Numbered from the stretch's first letter, positions 1 to 8,879 are shown. The stretch is 64,000 bases of DNA from Dickeya lacustris (GCF_029635795.1 NZ_CP114280.1:3596001-3660000); one strand, 5' to 3'. A program made the numbers and translations. The notes: a model not told the origin generated them from the letters alone.

Positions 1-2
1 GC

Positions 3-1031
3 ATCGTATTTGCTCCTTTATTTGGATTGTTAGCCGATCTGTATAACCGTAAAGCACAAATTGTTATCTCAAATTTCGTTAGAGGTGTAGTGGTTGTTGC
101 ATGGGTTCTGCTATCGGAGATGGGTATTGATATAGGGATTATAGTACTGTGTTCGTTGCTGGGAATATTCATATCATTTTATATGCCTTCTGCTGTTCCA
201 TTTATTCAAAGTATCGTTCCGAAGAAAGATCTTGTTAGTGCAAATGCGACTATTGATATGGTCTATGAATTTGGAACTATTGTGGGAATGGGGGTGAGTG
301 GGGTTATTCTGACTGTAGCTGGTATAAAAGGTACACTTTTGATTGGTGGAGTTCTTTTTATTATAGCAGGTATATTTAATCTGGCTATGCGCTCCGCATC
401 TTCATCTGAATCTGAAAAGGTACAGGATGGGAATTGGTGGTATAGTTATACATCCTCACTCAAATACTTCAAGAGTAAACCAGAACTATTTATGCCTTAT
501 ATGAGTCAAATGATAATAATGGTTTTATTAATGACTATTCCTATCATTCTGGTTCCATATACTCGAGAGGTGCTTCATGCAAGTACGCAAGTATTTGCAA
601 TGTATGAAGCTCTTTATTCTCTCGGCGTTTTGGTCGGTGGTCTTTTATCACCTATTCTTTGTAAGAAAATTAGTATAAGAAAAACACTGGCGGTGCTTCT
701 ACTGATAATGGCCAGCGGTTTGTATGTTTTATCTATAAATAATGTTATTGCTTTGGTTTTTCCCATTTATTTTCTTATTGGGTTCGGTATATCTAGTTGG
801 GCTTTGTCTATCTCTCTTTCACAGATTCATTGTGATTCTGAATATCAGGGAAGGCTTCAGGCTACATTCAATGGAATATCAGGTATTTTTATTCTAGGAA
901 TGTATCTCCTTATGGCTAAAGAAGGGAGCGGATTGTCATCACAAGGTGTCTATTTTACCCAATGTATTCTCGCATTAACGGGTATTGTAATTGTCCTCTT
1001 TTACCGTAAAGGAGATATCAGTGAATCGTAA
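3..1031 (+). CDS. MFS efflux transporter, 5' end outside window
   Basis: Inner-membrane major facilitator protein, probably an exporter. The reading frame is open from the first bases of the window, so the N-terminus is missing. The visible start reads IVFAPLFGLLADLYNRK, which matches the MFS loop 2-3 motif (G-x-L-A-D-R-x-x-R). About ten hydrophobic segments follow over 340 residues. The stop overlaps the start of the ABC-F gene by 11 nt, so the two are translationally coupled. Codon use is AT-rich compared with genes downstream of 4.8 kb, consistent with transfer. Pairing with an ABC-F protein suggests antibiotic export or self-protection; the substrate cannot be told from sequence. Confidence 0.8.
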   Translation: MVFAPLFGLLADLYNRKAQIVISNFVRGVVVVAWVLLSEMGIDIGIIVLCSLLGIFISFYMPSAVPFIQSIVPKKDLVSANATIDMVYEFGTIVGMGVSGVILTVAGIKGTLLIGGVLFIIAGIFNLAMRSASSSESEKVQDGNWWYSYTSSLKYFKSKPELFMPYMSQMIIMVLLMTIPIILVPYTREVLHASTQVFAMYEALYSLGVLVGGLLSPILCKKISIRKTLAVLLLIMASGLYVLSINNVIALVFPIYFLIGFGISSWALSISLSQIHCDSEYQGRLQATFNGISGIFILGMYLLMAKEGSGLSSQGVYFTQCILALTGIVIVLFYRKGDISES

Positions 1032-2589
1032 GGAGCAGGTTTATATTTCAACCAATCAACTTAGCTATCATAACGCAACAAATTTGTTGTTTAGTGATGT
1101 CTCTCTGTCGCTGAATTCTACAGAAAAAGTAGGCTTGGTTGGGTTTAATGGTGCAGGTAAATCAACATTGCTGCAACTTCTTACGAAGGATTTAGAGCCT
1201 GGTTCAGGCCAGGTCATTCATGCTAAATCTCTACGCTATTATATGGTCGAACAACGCTTTCCTGAGTATCTGTTGTCTCTAACACCTGAAGATGCAATCC
1301 TTGATGTGCTAGATGCCGATGAACGTATTAGTGAAGGATGGAGAGCATCTGTAATACTTGAAAATATTGGCGTTGGCTTTGAATACCATGCTATACCTTG
1401 CTCAAAACTCAGTGGTGGTCAACAAACACGTTTATTACTTGGAAGGGCTCAACTGTGTGCTCCAAATGTTCTTTTGCTGGATGAACCCTCTAACCATCTG
1501 GATTTACCAACGATATTATGGCTTGAGGCGTTTCTATCAGAATGGCGCGGTAGTTTTATCCTAGTCTCTCATGATACGCGTATTCTCGATACTGTCACAG
1601 ATAGTACATGGATTATTGCTAGTGGTGGAGTCCATCAGTATAGACTACCCTGTACGCAAGCATTACTGGAACATGAGCAAAAAGAATCGGCTTGTCAGCA
1701 ACAGTACCAAGATCAAGAGAACGAAATTGAACGTATAGAGTCGAGTGCACGTCAATTGGCTATTTGGGGAAAAGAACAAAAAAGTAAAAGTTCAGCCAGA
1801 AAAGCACAATCAATGTTCAAGCGAGTCGACAAGCTTAAACTTGAGCAGAATACTCTTCCTGAACCTTACCCTTGGAATCTTTTTTTTCCAGGACAACATT
1901 TGCCTGCTAAAAGAATTTTAACATGCAATGATTTGGCTATAAGAGTACCAAATAAAAAAAATATTCTGTATATGATTGATGAACTATTAATACGGCCAGG
2001 TGAAAAAATTGCTTTAATTGGCGCTAATGGTATGGGTAAATCAACCTTTCTACAGCTTATCTGGAAAAGCTATTTAGACAAAACAGATACAGTCAAATTA
2101 CATGAATCAACTATTGTGGCTTATTATGATCAGCTTCAGAATGGTGTTGATAGTGAGTCGGAAATCACAAATGCCTTGTTTGATTTTTGTAGCAAATCAC
2201 GAGTGAGTCCAAATAATGAACAGCTAAAGCAAGCGTTGCTTAAAGCCGGATTTCAGTGGGAGCGTTTGCAAAGTAAGGTGAAATCCCTTAGTGGAGGAGA
2301 ACGAGCAAGATTGTTATTTGCGGGGATATCGCTTATTAACAGCCATCTATTATTACTTGATGAACCAACAAACCACCTTGATATCTCAGGTAAACATGCG
2401 CTTGAGAAACAGTTAATAGAGTTTAATGGTACTGTACTTTTGGTCTCACATGATCGCAACCTTATCGAGAGTGTCTGTTCACGTTTTCTGGTAATCGGTG
2501 AAGAAAAGTTGCAATCATTTAATGATGCGCAAAAAGCCTATTTTGCTTCTCAGGAACAGGATGAGGCCCATCTGATGAGTAAAATGTAG
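1021..2589 (+). CDS. ABC-F family ATPase (ribosome-protection/resistance type)
   Basis: Soluble protein of about 522 residues with two ABC nucleotide-binding domains and no membrane segments. Walker A motifs are GFNGAGKST (N-terminal domain) and GANGMGKST (C-terminal domain), with signatures LSGGQQTR and LSGGERAR and two Walker B stretches ending LLLDEP. The charged inter-domain linker is rich in Lys/Arg, as in ABC-F proteins that act on the ribosome. I chose the GTG at 1021 because AAAGGAG lies six bases upstream; an in-frame TTG at 991 has no such site. It overlaps the MFS gene. A role in antibiotic self-resistance is inferred from the family and the neighbour. Confidence 0.85.
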   Translation: MNRKEQVYISTNQLSYHNATNLLFSDVSLSLNSTEKVGLVGFNGAGKSTLLQLLTKDLEPGSGQVIHAKSLRYYMVEQRFPEYLLSLTPEDAILDVLDADERISEGWRASVILENIGVGFEYHAIPCSKLSGGQQTRLLLGRAQLCAPNVLLLDEPSNHLDLPTILWLEAFLSEWRGSFILVSHDTRILDTVTDSTWIIASGGVHQYRLPCTQALLEHEQKESACQQQYQDQENEIERIESSARQLAIWGKEQKSKSSARKAQSMFKRVDKLKLEQNTLPEPYPWNLFFPGQHLPAKRILTCNDLAIRVPNKKNILYMIDELLIRPGEKIALIGANGMGKSTFLQLIWKSYLDKTDTVKLHESTIVAYYDQLQNGVDSESEITNALFDFCSKSRVSPNNEQLKQALLKAGFQWERLQSKVKSLSGGERARLLFAGISLINSHLLLLDEPTNHLDISGKHALEKQLIEFNGTVLLVSHDRNLIESVCSRFLVIGEEKLQSFNDAQKAYFASQEQDEAHLMSKM

Positions 2590-2635
2590 TGGTGTTGACC
2601 TCCAGTATTCGATACAGCCACTAGAGACGACCGGA

Positions 2636-2935
2636 ATGATTCACCGGTCGTATTGCTTACAGATGGCGTTAAACGGCGCGTTTCGCGCCACGGGGCGCAC
2701 CGTGACGACAATGGCGCTGGCGCTGGTTTCGCAATGGCTGATGCAAATCCCGCTGGCGTGGGGGTTATCCCGCTATACGCCGCTTGGCGTGTCCGGTTTA
2801 TGGTGGGCGTTTCCCATCACCAACCTGCTCATGGCGGCGCTGACAATCGTGTTCTTTGAGCGTATTGACTGGCAACGCTCACGGTTAACGCATTCACTGG
2901 GGGGCGCTTCGCAGAAACAGCCCGACACCGCCTGA
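2636..2935 (+). pseudogene. 3' remnant of a MATE-family transporter
   Basis: About 90 residues from roughly 2655 onward read as the last two or three membrane helices of a MATE/NorM-type exporter (GAFRATGRTVTTMALALV, then GVSGLWWAFPITNLLMAAL). A complete MATE protein has about 450 residues, so only the C-terminal fifth is left. Base composition switches to GC-rich exactly here, unlike the AT-rich ABC-F gene 50 bases upstream. The simplest reading is that the MFS/ABC-F block replaced the 5' part of this gene. It is not a close paralogue of the intact MATE gene at 18629. Confidence 0.7.
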
Positions 2936-3045
2936 TAGCCAAAGCGCATACCGCGCGCTGTGCCCGGCCAGTGTGGTTATGGCATGGGGACGTCGCAACC
3001 GCCGGGCGGGTGCCGGTATGCGGCTCGCTTTTCCTGCCAGACTTT

Positions 3046-3717
3046 TCACGCGGTTGCTGCGTTATTGTAACGTGGCGGGATGAATATATTGATTAACTTC
3101 GCATTTTCATCCCGGTTATTTACGGCGCTATGACATTCATTTGCAAGGCAAAAGTATGATTTGCCAAAGGTCATGGTCGTATTAACACCTTCGATGGTCA
3201 TGTCATATTCGCCATCAATGCAGATTCCTATTTGTTCCTGCTGATGCCTGTGTTCAGGCATCATCCCGCCGCGACAAGGTATGTTGACTAACATTATCTG
3301 TGCCCAATTAGCATGAAAGAATTGAGCATCCATGACATCCATTAATTTTTCTTCTTTATATAGGGGCTTAAAAAACGGATTGGCTAAACAATAATCCTCA
3401 CCTTGTTTGAACCTTTTAATATCTATGGCAACCACTTCCTCATCAGTCTTGTTTTCACCACCATGCAATATATCCGGTGGTGAAACATAAATGGATTCCA
3501 GGGCAGACATAACCTGGGATTCATCGCCAACGCGCATGTAAAGCTCGCCTTTGAGGATCATGCCAATTTGGGCCTGCTGATGGCTGTGGGCTTTTATCTT
3601 CGTCTTCGGTGGGATGTGGCTAATTAAAATCTCGGTGTCACCCCGGCGTGTACTGTATTGGCGTATGCCATTTTCCCATTCAATCAGGATGGGCTCTGGG
3701 AAAAATTCCTTTTTCAT
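3046..3717 (-). CDS. bacB: BacB-like bicupin, dihydro-4-hydroxyphenylpyruvate isomerase
   Basis: Two cupin domains in about 223 residues, the size of Bacillus BacB. Metal ligands of both cupins are in the BacB arrangement: H-x-H-x3-Q (HSHQQAQ, near residue 47) with a later His in DILHGG, and H-x-H-x3-Q (HRHQQEQ, near residue 159) with a later His in NECHSA. BacB isomerises the exocyclic product of BacA towards the endocyclic dihydro-hydroxyphenylpyruvate. The start is the ATG at 3717, eight bases after AAGGA; the ATG at 3726 overlaps that site. It lies 44 bases downstream of bacA on the same strand, as in known bac clusters. The product could feed a bacilysin-like peptide or a free dihydro-amino acid. 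Confidence 0.8.
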   Translation of the reverse strand: MKKEFFPEPILIEWENGIRQYSTRRGDTEILISHIPPKTKIKAHSHQQAQIGMILKGELYMRVGDESQVMSALESIYVSPPDILHGGENKTDEEVVAIDIKRFKQGEDYCLANPFFKPLYKEEKLMDVMDAQFFHANWAQIMLVNIPCRGGMMPEHRHQQEQIGICIDGEYDMTIEGVNTTMTFGKSYFCLANECHSAVNNRDENAKLINIFIPPRYNNAATA

Positions 3718-3761
3718 ATGTAGCATCCTTTTTGTTTATTCGTTAATAAAAAGTGGTGAGT

Positions 3762-4343
3762 TTATATTTTGCCAAAAAGCGACCAGCTCATTGAAATCTT
3801 CTTAAATTCATAAACAAATTTCAGGCCAAATTTTTTCACGGCCTCTTCATTGGTGATCGCTAAATTGAAATCACCATTAGAAATCAATTCCGCCGCCTTG
3901 CTGGTGGAGTTGACGAGATGAAAATGTGTTTTTTTCCCCAGATAATTAGTGACTAGTTCCAGCGGTGCGGAATGGCTCACGATAACCTGTTCTTCTAAAT
4001 CTTTGTTCTCAAATGCGTAATCTTGCCTTACGGCGACACCATACATCGGCGTGTCACATTGAAATATCTCTATCAGAGAGATCAGCGGATGCATATAAAA
4101 ATCATTTATTTTTTTATAAGCATGGGGGCAGATAATATAATTTATTGAACCATCGAGCAGCTTTTCTTTGGCTTCTTCGAACGTGTCATAAAGCGTTATT
4201 TCACATTTTGTATTATTGCTTTCCAAATGATTTTTTATGAATTTCTTAGCGACATATTCACTGCTTGTTCCTGCTGGGCCGAGTGTACCAAGACGGATGT
4301 GTAAATCACGAATGCTATTAATCCTATCGCTTACAATAAGCAT
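3762..4343 (-). CDS. bacA: BacA-like prephenate decarboxylase
   Basis: Protein of 193 residues with the prephenate dehydratase-like fold of BacA. Diagnostic stretches are TLGPAGTSSEY near the N-terminus, DTFEEA, CDTPMYGVAVR, VNSTSKAAE and the ending MSWSLFGK. Family members decarboxylate prephenate without aromatisation, giving a dihydro-4-hydroxyphenylpyruvate. There is no ACT domain, which separates it from pheA-type dehydratases. GGAAGGGA precedes the ATG. It is first in a two-gene unit with bacB. No bacC, bacD, bacF or bacG homologue is visible in the window, so the rest of any pathway lies to the left, elsewhere, or is absent. Confidence 0.82.
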   Translation of the reverse strand: MLIVSDRINSIRDLHIRLGTLGPAGTSSEYVAKKFIKNHLESNNTKCEITLYDTFEEAKEKLLDGSINYIICPHAYKKINDFYMHPLISLIEIFQCDTPMYGVAVRQDYAFENKDLEEQVIVSHSAPLELVTNYLGKKTHFHLVNSTSKAAELISNGDFNLAITNEEAVKKFGLKFVYEFKKISMSWSLFGKI

Positions 4344-4864
4344 GATAATAGATCCCTTCCATGAGACAGTAATGTAAGAGTGATTTATAAACCTAACGAC
4401 ATGAAATCACTATCATTGTGAATTCATTAAGTCAATAATGGAATTTTAACAATTAATTAAGGGCTGTGGTTGTAATTTATTATTTATAATTGTAAGTGAC
4501 CTTCTCGCACAATCAACGCGGTGCTAAATCATAAATAGTCGTCTTTTCTCGGTCGCCGGATAAATTAAGCCGGAGTCATGTCAATGTAATGATGAATGCA
4601 TTTTTTAATGACGAATGCTTTCTTGAATGGTGACTGTTTTCTTTAATGATAAGTATTCCCTTTAATGAGGATATTTGCGGCCCGGCATCGCGTCGCTTCT
4701 GTGCATAGCCTGGTGGAGCAAGCCGGGCCGCTAAAATCGGTGCAGACAGGTCGCTTTGCGGGGATAATCGGCGCTCCGCTTGGCTGAATGCGGATTGATC
4801 TGATGGATTTATCAGTCATTAATCCATGAACTATAGCGAATTGAACGGTTTAAGGATGAAAATA
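4344..4864. other. gene-free spacer with AT-rich near-repeats
   Basis: About 520 bases without a supportable gene. The left 200 bases are very AT-rich and should hold the bacA promoter. Between about 4578 and 4675 a series of imperfect units based on ttaatgatgaatg/ctttaatgatgagt follow one another. The last part (4680-4800) is GC-rich, with no ORF or RNA I recognise. Confidence 0.5.
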
Positions 4865-5338
4865 ATGAAATTAGAGTGTCGTCGTATTTCTCGGGTGTGT
4901 CTTTTGTCGCTGTTATTCCTCAGCGCCTATGGTTATGCGGAGGGGAAAATTATCACCGCGAAGCAGGCTATCGGGTGTGATAAAGCCGCGCCGCTCAGTA
5001 GTGATAACGCCTGCCCTTATCCGTTTGATGTTGAAAGGGCGGATGCAACCTTTAGAACGACCCTCAGTAAAGCGATGAGAAAAGCCGGGCTTGGCAAGCT
5101 ATGGGACAATGGCGGCGCGCTGCGCGGGCCGCAAACACCGCTTGAGCCTGTTACCGTTTCCGGTGTGACCTGGCTGCGCGCTTCTTCCTGTGAGCAGCAT
5201 AACTGTGGCGATCACCATATTGTCTACCTCTATCAACCCGAGAAAGCGGCATTCGTCGCGCTTTATAATAAGGGCGATAAGCAGCTTGTCATCGGCAAGC
5301 CGGATGCGGCGCAGTTAAGTGCCTTGCAGTCCCAATAA
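4865..5338 (+). CDS. Ivy-family periplasmic lysozyme inhibitor
   Basis: Secreted protein of about 157 residues. It begins with a signal peptide (MKLECRRISRVCLLSLLFLSAYGYA, shown by a basic start and hydrophobic core). The mature part carries CEQHNC, which aligns with the CKPHDC loop of Ivy that plugs the active site of C-type lysozyme. Further matches are DNACPYPFD early and LYQPEKAAFVALY near the end. Ivy proteins bind host lysozyme in the periplasm. I chose the ATG at 4865 because AAGGA sits eight bases upstream and the signal peptide starts there; ATGs at 4826 and 4856 are less likely. Monocistronic. Confidence 0.8.
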   Translation: MKLECRRISRVCLLSLLFLSAYGYAEGKIITAKQAIGCDKAAPLSSDNACPYPFDVERADATFRTTLSKAMRKAGLGKLWDNGGALRGPQTPLEPVTVSGVTWLRASSCEQHNCGDHHIVYLYQPEKAAFVALYNKGDKQLVIGKPDAAQLSALQSQ

Positions 5339-5469
5339 GGCTGTTACCCGCGCGTGTTCTCTATTCACATACGTTATGCCCCTGAATAGAGAACGCGGCA
5401 TGATAGGGTAAACACAACCCATTGACGCGATTGCGCAGAGCGGCGCGCAATCGCGCTCTCGCCAGTGCA

Positions 5470-5690
5470 TCACCGGCTGGCATCAAGCCCCAGCCCCAGC
5501 AACAGCACACCTGCCAGCGACGCGACGATAAGACGCGACGATTAAGAAGCGACGATAAAGAGCATCATACCGGGAATGAACATACGGCGACGGCCCACCC
5601 AGACGCCCAATAGCAGAAACCCGCCACAGATCAGCGTGTCAGCATGTTGAATCCACGATAAGCCAGCGGGGAAAACCCCGCGCCGTCTGA
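5470..5690 (-). pseudogene. decayed small membrane-protein gene, interrupted by a tandem duplication
   Basis: On the minus strand the frame reads GLSWIQHADTLICGGFLLLG, then GVWVGRRRMFIPGMMLFIVAS, a stop, then SSRLIVASLAGVLLLGLGLDASR and a second stop. The two hydrophobic halves are in one frame. The internal stop lies inside a 13-14 bp unit present three times (5519-5556); removing two copies restores a continuous hydrophobic protein. No clear start codon is visible. The family is not recognised. Confidence 0.45.
5519..5556. repeat. 13-14 bp tandem triplication
   Basis: Three adjacent copies of (t)aagacgcgacgat with one or two changes. On the minus strand the copies encode IVAS repeats and create the stop that splits the membrane-protein remnant. 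Confidence 0.8.
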
Positions 5691-5753
5691 ATCTTGAAAC
5701 TTACCAAAAAATCCCTATAACATGAGGAGGGCATTGAAGATAACGAGAGCGAT

Positions 5754-6557
5754 GTGCATAAAAAAACCTATGCGATGAGGTATGTTGCCGGGCAACCCGC
5801 AGAGCGCGTTTTTCCGCCTCAAACCATGCAGGATTTAAAACAACAGTCCGCGTTATCGTTGACGCCGCTGGTGCCATTGGCCGATGTACTGCGCGTGATG
5901 GTGTGGAATATTTTTAAGCAGCAACGTACCGACTGGCTCGCTGTATTGAAGGCATTGAGCCAAAACGCGCAGTTGGTTCTGCTGCAAGAAGCGCAATCCA
6001 CCCCTGAGCTGATTCGTTTTGCGACAACGCATTACCTTTCAACGGAGCAGGTTCCCGCCTTTATTTTTCCCCAACACCCGTCAGGTGTGATGACGCTATC
6101 CCACGCTCACCCAATGTACTGCTTCCCGTTAAGGGAGCGAGAGCCGCTGATCCGGCTGGCAAAATCAGCGCTGATTACCGTTTACGCATTGAGCGACAAG
6201 CGTTTGTTAATGGTAATAAATATTCATGCCGTCAATTTTAGTCTTGGCGTGGAGTCATACAAAAAACAGCTGGATAGCGTGGGCGAGCAGTTAGAGAAGC
6301 ACCATGGCCCGGTGATTATGGCGGGCGATTTTAACGCCTGGAGCCAACCACGGGTCAGCGCGTTGTATCGGTTTGCCCATAACATGGCGCTAAAGGAAGT
6401 GACGTTTTCTGATGATCAACGGCGCAAAGCGTTTGGCAGGCCGCTGGATTTTGTCTTTTATCGGGAGCTGAATGTGGTGGCGGCAGCGGTATTGACGACC
6501 GAGGCGTCCGATCACAATCCGCTGTTGGTGGAGTTCGACATGGCAGGCGGGCTCTAG
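5754..6557 (+). CDS. yafD: YafD, endonuclease/exonuclease/phosphatase-family protein
   Basis: Close match over its whole 267 residues to enterobacterial YafD (UPF0294), including the opening [13 protein letters not shown] and [11 protein letters not shown]. Catalytic elements of the EEP superfamily are present: the Asn in [10 protein letters not shown] (about residue 51), the Glu in LLQEAQ, D-x-N in MAGDFNAW (about 195) and the SDHNPL motif at the end. The superfamily cleaves phosphodiesters with a divalent metal; the biochemical role of YafD itself is poorly defined. The start is a GTG preceded by a weak GAGAG. It is a core enterobacterial gene standing alone here. Confidence 0.93.
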   Translation: MHKKTYAMRYVAGQPAERVFPPQTMQDLKQQSALSLTPLVPLADVLRVMVWNIFKQQRTDWLAVLKALSQNAQLVLLQEAQSTPELIRFATTHYLSTEQVPAFIFPQHPSGVMTLSHAHPMYCFPLREREPLIRLAKSALITVYALSDKRLLMVINIHAVNFSLGVESYKKQLDSVGEQLEKHHGPVIMAGDFNAWSQPRVSALYRFAHNMALKEVTFSDDQRRKAFGRPLDFVFYRELNVVAAAVLTTEASDHNPLLVEFDMAGGL

Positions 6558-6568
6558 CCGCACCTCTT

Positions 6569-6610
6569 TCTAACGACTATCGCTCTAACGACCATCTCTA
6601 ACGAGCATCT
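6569..6610. repeat. imperfect tandem repeat, about 13-15 bp units
   Basis: Three successive units of tctaacgacyatc between yafD and the convergent LysR gene. No ORF or hairpin accounts for them. Confidence 0.65.
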
Positions 6611-6637
6611 CCCTCACGGCAATTCCCCTCATGGTAA

Positions 6638-7534
6638 TTACGCAGTGTGCCAGCGCAGCGCCTTGATAACTAACTCAAAAGCGGCTGGCAGATGCTGCCG
6701 GCTTGGGTAGTAGAGATAGTATCCGGGAAAGCGCGGGCACCAGTTGTCCAGCACCGATATTAACGTCTGAGAGGCGAGGTGTTCCGCCACCAAATCGCGC
6801 GGCACGTAGGCGAGGCCCATGCCGTCACGCGCGGCCTGAATCATCAAAAAGGTATTATTGAACACCGTCTGGCCAGTAACGCGAACCTGGGTTTTCTGCC
6901 CATGGTTTTCAAATTCCCAGGCATACAGGCCGCCATGGGTCGGCAGCCGAAGGTTGATGCAGTTATGAGCCATCAGATCTTCAGGCAAGAGAATGGCGGC
7001 GCGGCCTGCCAGATAGTCTGGCGCGGCGACGACGGCCATCGGCACATCCGGTGTAATGCGCACGGCAACCATGTCTTTATCGACTTGATCGCCCATACGG
7101 ACTCCGGCATCAAAGCGTTGAGCGGCAATGTCTGTCAGTTCATACCCGACATTAAACTCGATATTGATATCCGGGTAACTCATCAGCAATGGCTGTAGCC
7201 GGGGCCAGAGTACGGTGACTATCGCATGATCATTGGCGGTGATACGCACAGTTCCCGCAGGGTTATCGCGCGCAGCGCGCAGGGAGGCCAGTTCAGCTTC
7301 AATTTCATTCAGGCGCGGGGCCAGCACCCCCAACAGCCGATGACCGGCCTGCGTTGGGGAGACGCTACGCGTGGTGCGAATGAGTAACCGAATGCCCAGA
7401 CGCTCTTCAAGCCCCAGCAACGTGTGGCTCAGGGCCGAGCGGGACACGCCCAATATCGCCGCCGCCCGGGTGAAACTGCGCTCTCGGGCAACGGTGACAA
7501 AAGCCTGAAGATCGTTGAGTTTTTCTTTGGTCAT
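6638..7534 (-). CDS. LysR-family transcriptional regulator
   Basis: About 298 residues: an N-terminal winged helix-turn-helix (AFVTVARERSFTRAAAILGV through LEERLGIRLLIRTTRSV, residues about 8-65) and a LysR substrate-binding domain. It resembles the large proteobacterial group of LysR regulators that control neighbouring redox genes. The start is the ATG at 7534; a longer frame to 7576 adds residues not typical of the family. It is divergent from the decarboxylase-cupin gene across a 150-bp region, so that gene is the probable target. Confidence 0.88.
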   Translation of the reverse strand: MTKEKLNDLQAFVTVARERSFTRAAAILGVSRSALSHTLLGLEERLGIRLLIRTTRSVSPTQAGHRLLGVLAPRLNEIEAELASLRAARDNPAGTVRITANDHAIVTVLWPRLQPLLMSYPDINIEFNVGYELTDIAAQRFDAGVRMGDQVDKDMVAVRITPDVPMAVVAAPDYLAGRAAILLPEDLMAHNCINLRLPTHGGLYAWEFENHGQKTQVRVTGQTVFNNTFLMIQAARDGMGLAYVPRDLVAEHLASQTLISVLDNWCPRFPGYYLYYPSRQHLPAAFELVIKALRWHTA

Positions 7535-7607
7535 GATTGGTGATTTTTTTGCACATGTGTATGTCAATTTGAGCACCTTATCATTTAATCACGCCTCCCA
7601 TACACTC

Positions 7608-7635
7608 TATCCATCACGTTATATCCATCACGTTA
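7608..7635. repeat. perfect 14-bp tandem duplication in the divergent promoter region
   Basis: Two adjacent identical copies of tatccatcacgtta lie between the LysR gene and the decarboxylase-cupin gene, about 50 bases before the latter's start. Confidence 0.85.
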
Positions 7636-7684
7636 TACGGTGTATTCACCGCGTTTTTTTGAGTGTTCTTTCGGGAGGAAAACC

Positions 7685-8779
7685 ATGCAAAACCCGCTCA
7701 ACGCCATCCAGCAAGCCGTCATTCCCGTTGCTGCTTTCACCGCCTCGGGGGAGTTGACCCGCCTGGAGACAGCCTTGAATGATGGCCTGAATGCCGGGAT
7801 GACGATTAACCAGATCAAAGAGGTCATCGTTCAACTGTACGCCTATGCCGGTTTTCCCCGCAGCCTGAATGCGTTAGGGGTCTTGATGCAGGTGTTGGCG
7901 CAGCGCCAGCAGGCAGGGATTCATGACCAAGCCGGTGGTGAAGCAACAGCATGGCCAGATGGCGAAAACAGCCTTGCCATCGGTACGCAAAACCAGACGC
8001 GTCTGGTGGGCCAGCCGGTCAGCGGCCCGCTCTTTGAATTTGCGCCGGTGATTGACCGGTTTCTCAAAGCACACCTGTTTGGCGATATTTTTCAGCGAGA
8101 TACGCTGGACTGGCAGACCAGAGAGTTAGCCACTATCTCCGCGCTTGCGGCGCTCTGCGGTGTGAATAGTCAGCTTAAGAGCCACTATGCGATAAGCCTG
8201 AATACGGGGATAAGCCCGCAGCAATTACAGGCATTTATCCGCTGTCTGGCCCAGACATGCGGTGGGGATGTCGCAAGCAATGCGCAGGCGGTACTCCGAG
8301 AGGTGATACCGCTTCAGGATGAGCCGGTATTGGCTGCGCCATCAACATCATCCGTTAATACTCATTCCCTTCCCCCTCACTTTGATGGTAACGGCGTGTT
8401 CCCGAAAGGTGTCCGCAATGACGCCTACGCCCAATATTTTCAGGGCACCAGTTACCTGAACATGCTGTCTACCGAGGGGGTGAAAATCGGCAATGTGGTG
8501 TTTGAGCCGCGCTGTCGTAATCACTGGCATATTCACCACAAGGGCGGGCAAATTCTGCTCGTGACGGGAGGAGAAGGGTGGTATCAGGAATGGAATCAAC
8601 CGGCGCGGCCTTTGCGCGGCGGCGATGTCGTCACTATTCCTGCCGGAACCAAGCACTGGCATGGCGCGGCAAAAGACAGCTGGTTTGCGCATCTTGCCGT
8701 TGAAATACCGGCAGAGGGCGCATCTAACGAATGGCTGGAGCCTGTCTCTGAGCAGGATTATGACCGGCTACCCGCCTGA
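7685..8779 (+). CDS. carboxymuconolactone decarboxylase-like protein fused to a cupin
   Basis: A 364-residue fusion. Residues about 25-95 and 115-215 are two CMD/AhpD-like helical repeats (MTINQIKEVIVQLYAYAGFPRSLNAL; then RELATISALAALCG). The last 100 residues are a small cupin with histidines in HWHIHHKGGQ and GTKHWHG. Such fusions occur across proteobacteria; their substrate is unsettled, and several are annotated by analogy as lactone decarboxylases. I took the ATG at 7685, just after GGGAGG, rather than the upstream in-frame start at 7640. Control by the divergent LysR protein is likely. Confidence 0.85.
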   Translation: MQNPLNAIQQAVIPVAAFTASGELTRLETALNDGLNAGMTINQIKEVIVQLYAYAGFPRSLNALGVLMQVLAQRQQAGIHDQAGGEATAWPDGENSLAIGTQNQTRLVGQPVSGPLFEFAPVIDRFLKAHLFGDIFQRDTLDWQTRELATISALAALCGVNSQLKSHYAISLNTGISPQQLQAFIRCLAQTCGGDVASNAQAVLREVIPLQDEPVLAAPSTSSVNTHSLPPHFDGNGVFPKGVRNDAYAQYFQGTSYLNMLSTEGVKIGNVVFEPRCRNHWHIHHKGGQILLVTGGEGWYQEWNQPARPLRGGDVVTIPAGTKHWHGAAKDSWFAHLAVEIPAEGASNEWLEPVSEQDYDRLPA

Positions 8780-8796
8780 ATCTCGCCGGTATGCTC

Positions 8797-8853
8797 AGGC
8801 ATCAATACGTTTAGGCATCAATACGTTCAGGCACACCGCAGGCGGTGTGCCTG
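8797..8853. repeat. 16-bp tandem duplication followed by a strong hairpin
   Basis: aggcatcaatacgtt(t/c) occurs twice in tandem (8797-8828). It is followed by a 12-bp perfect stem, caggcacaccgc with its complement, at 8828-8853. There is no U-tract, so it is at best a weak terminator between the two convergent genes. Confidence 0.6.
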
Positions 8854-8879
8854 AAGACGGGTTCGCACAGGCGGTTCTT

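Noticed and set aside
5422..5613. Plus-strand ORF of 63 codons between the lysozyme inhibitor and yafD
   Set aside because: Composition (Arg, Gln, His rich) is not protein-like, and the minus strand shows a decayed membrane protein instead.
7640..7684. Upstream start for the decarboxylase-cupin protein
   Set aside because: The added residues are not family-like and the GGGAGG ribosome site points to ATG 7685.
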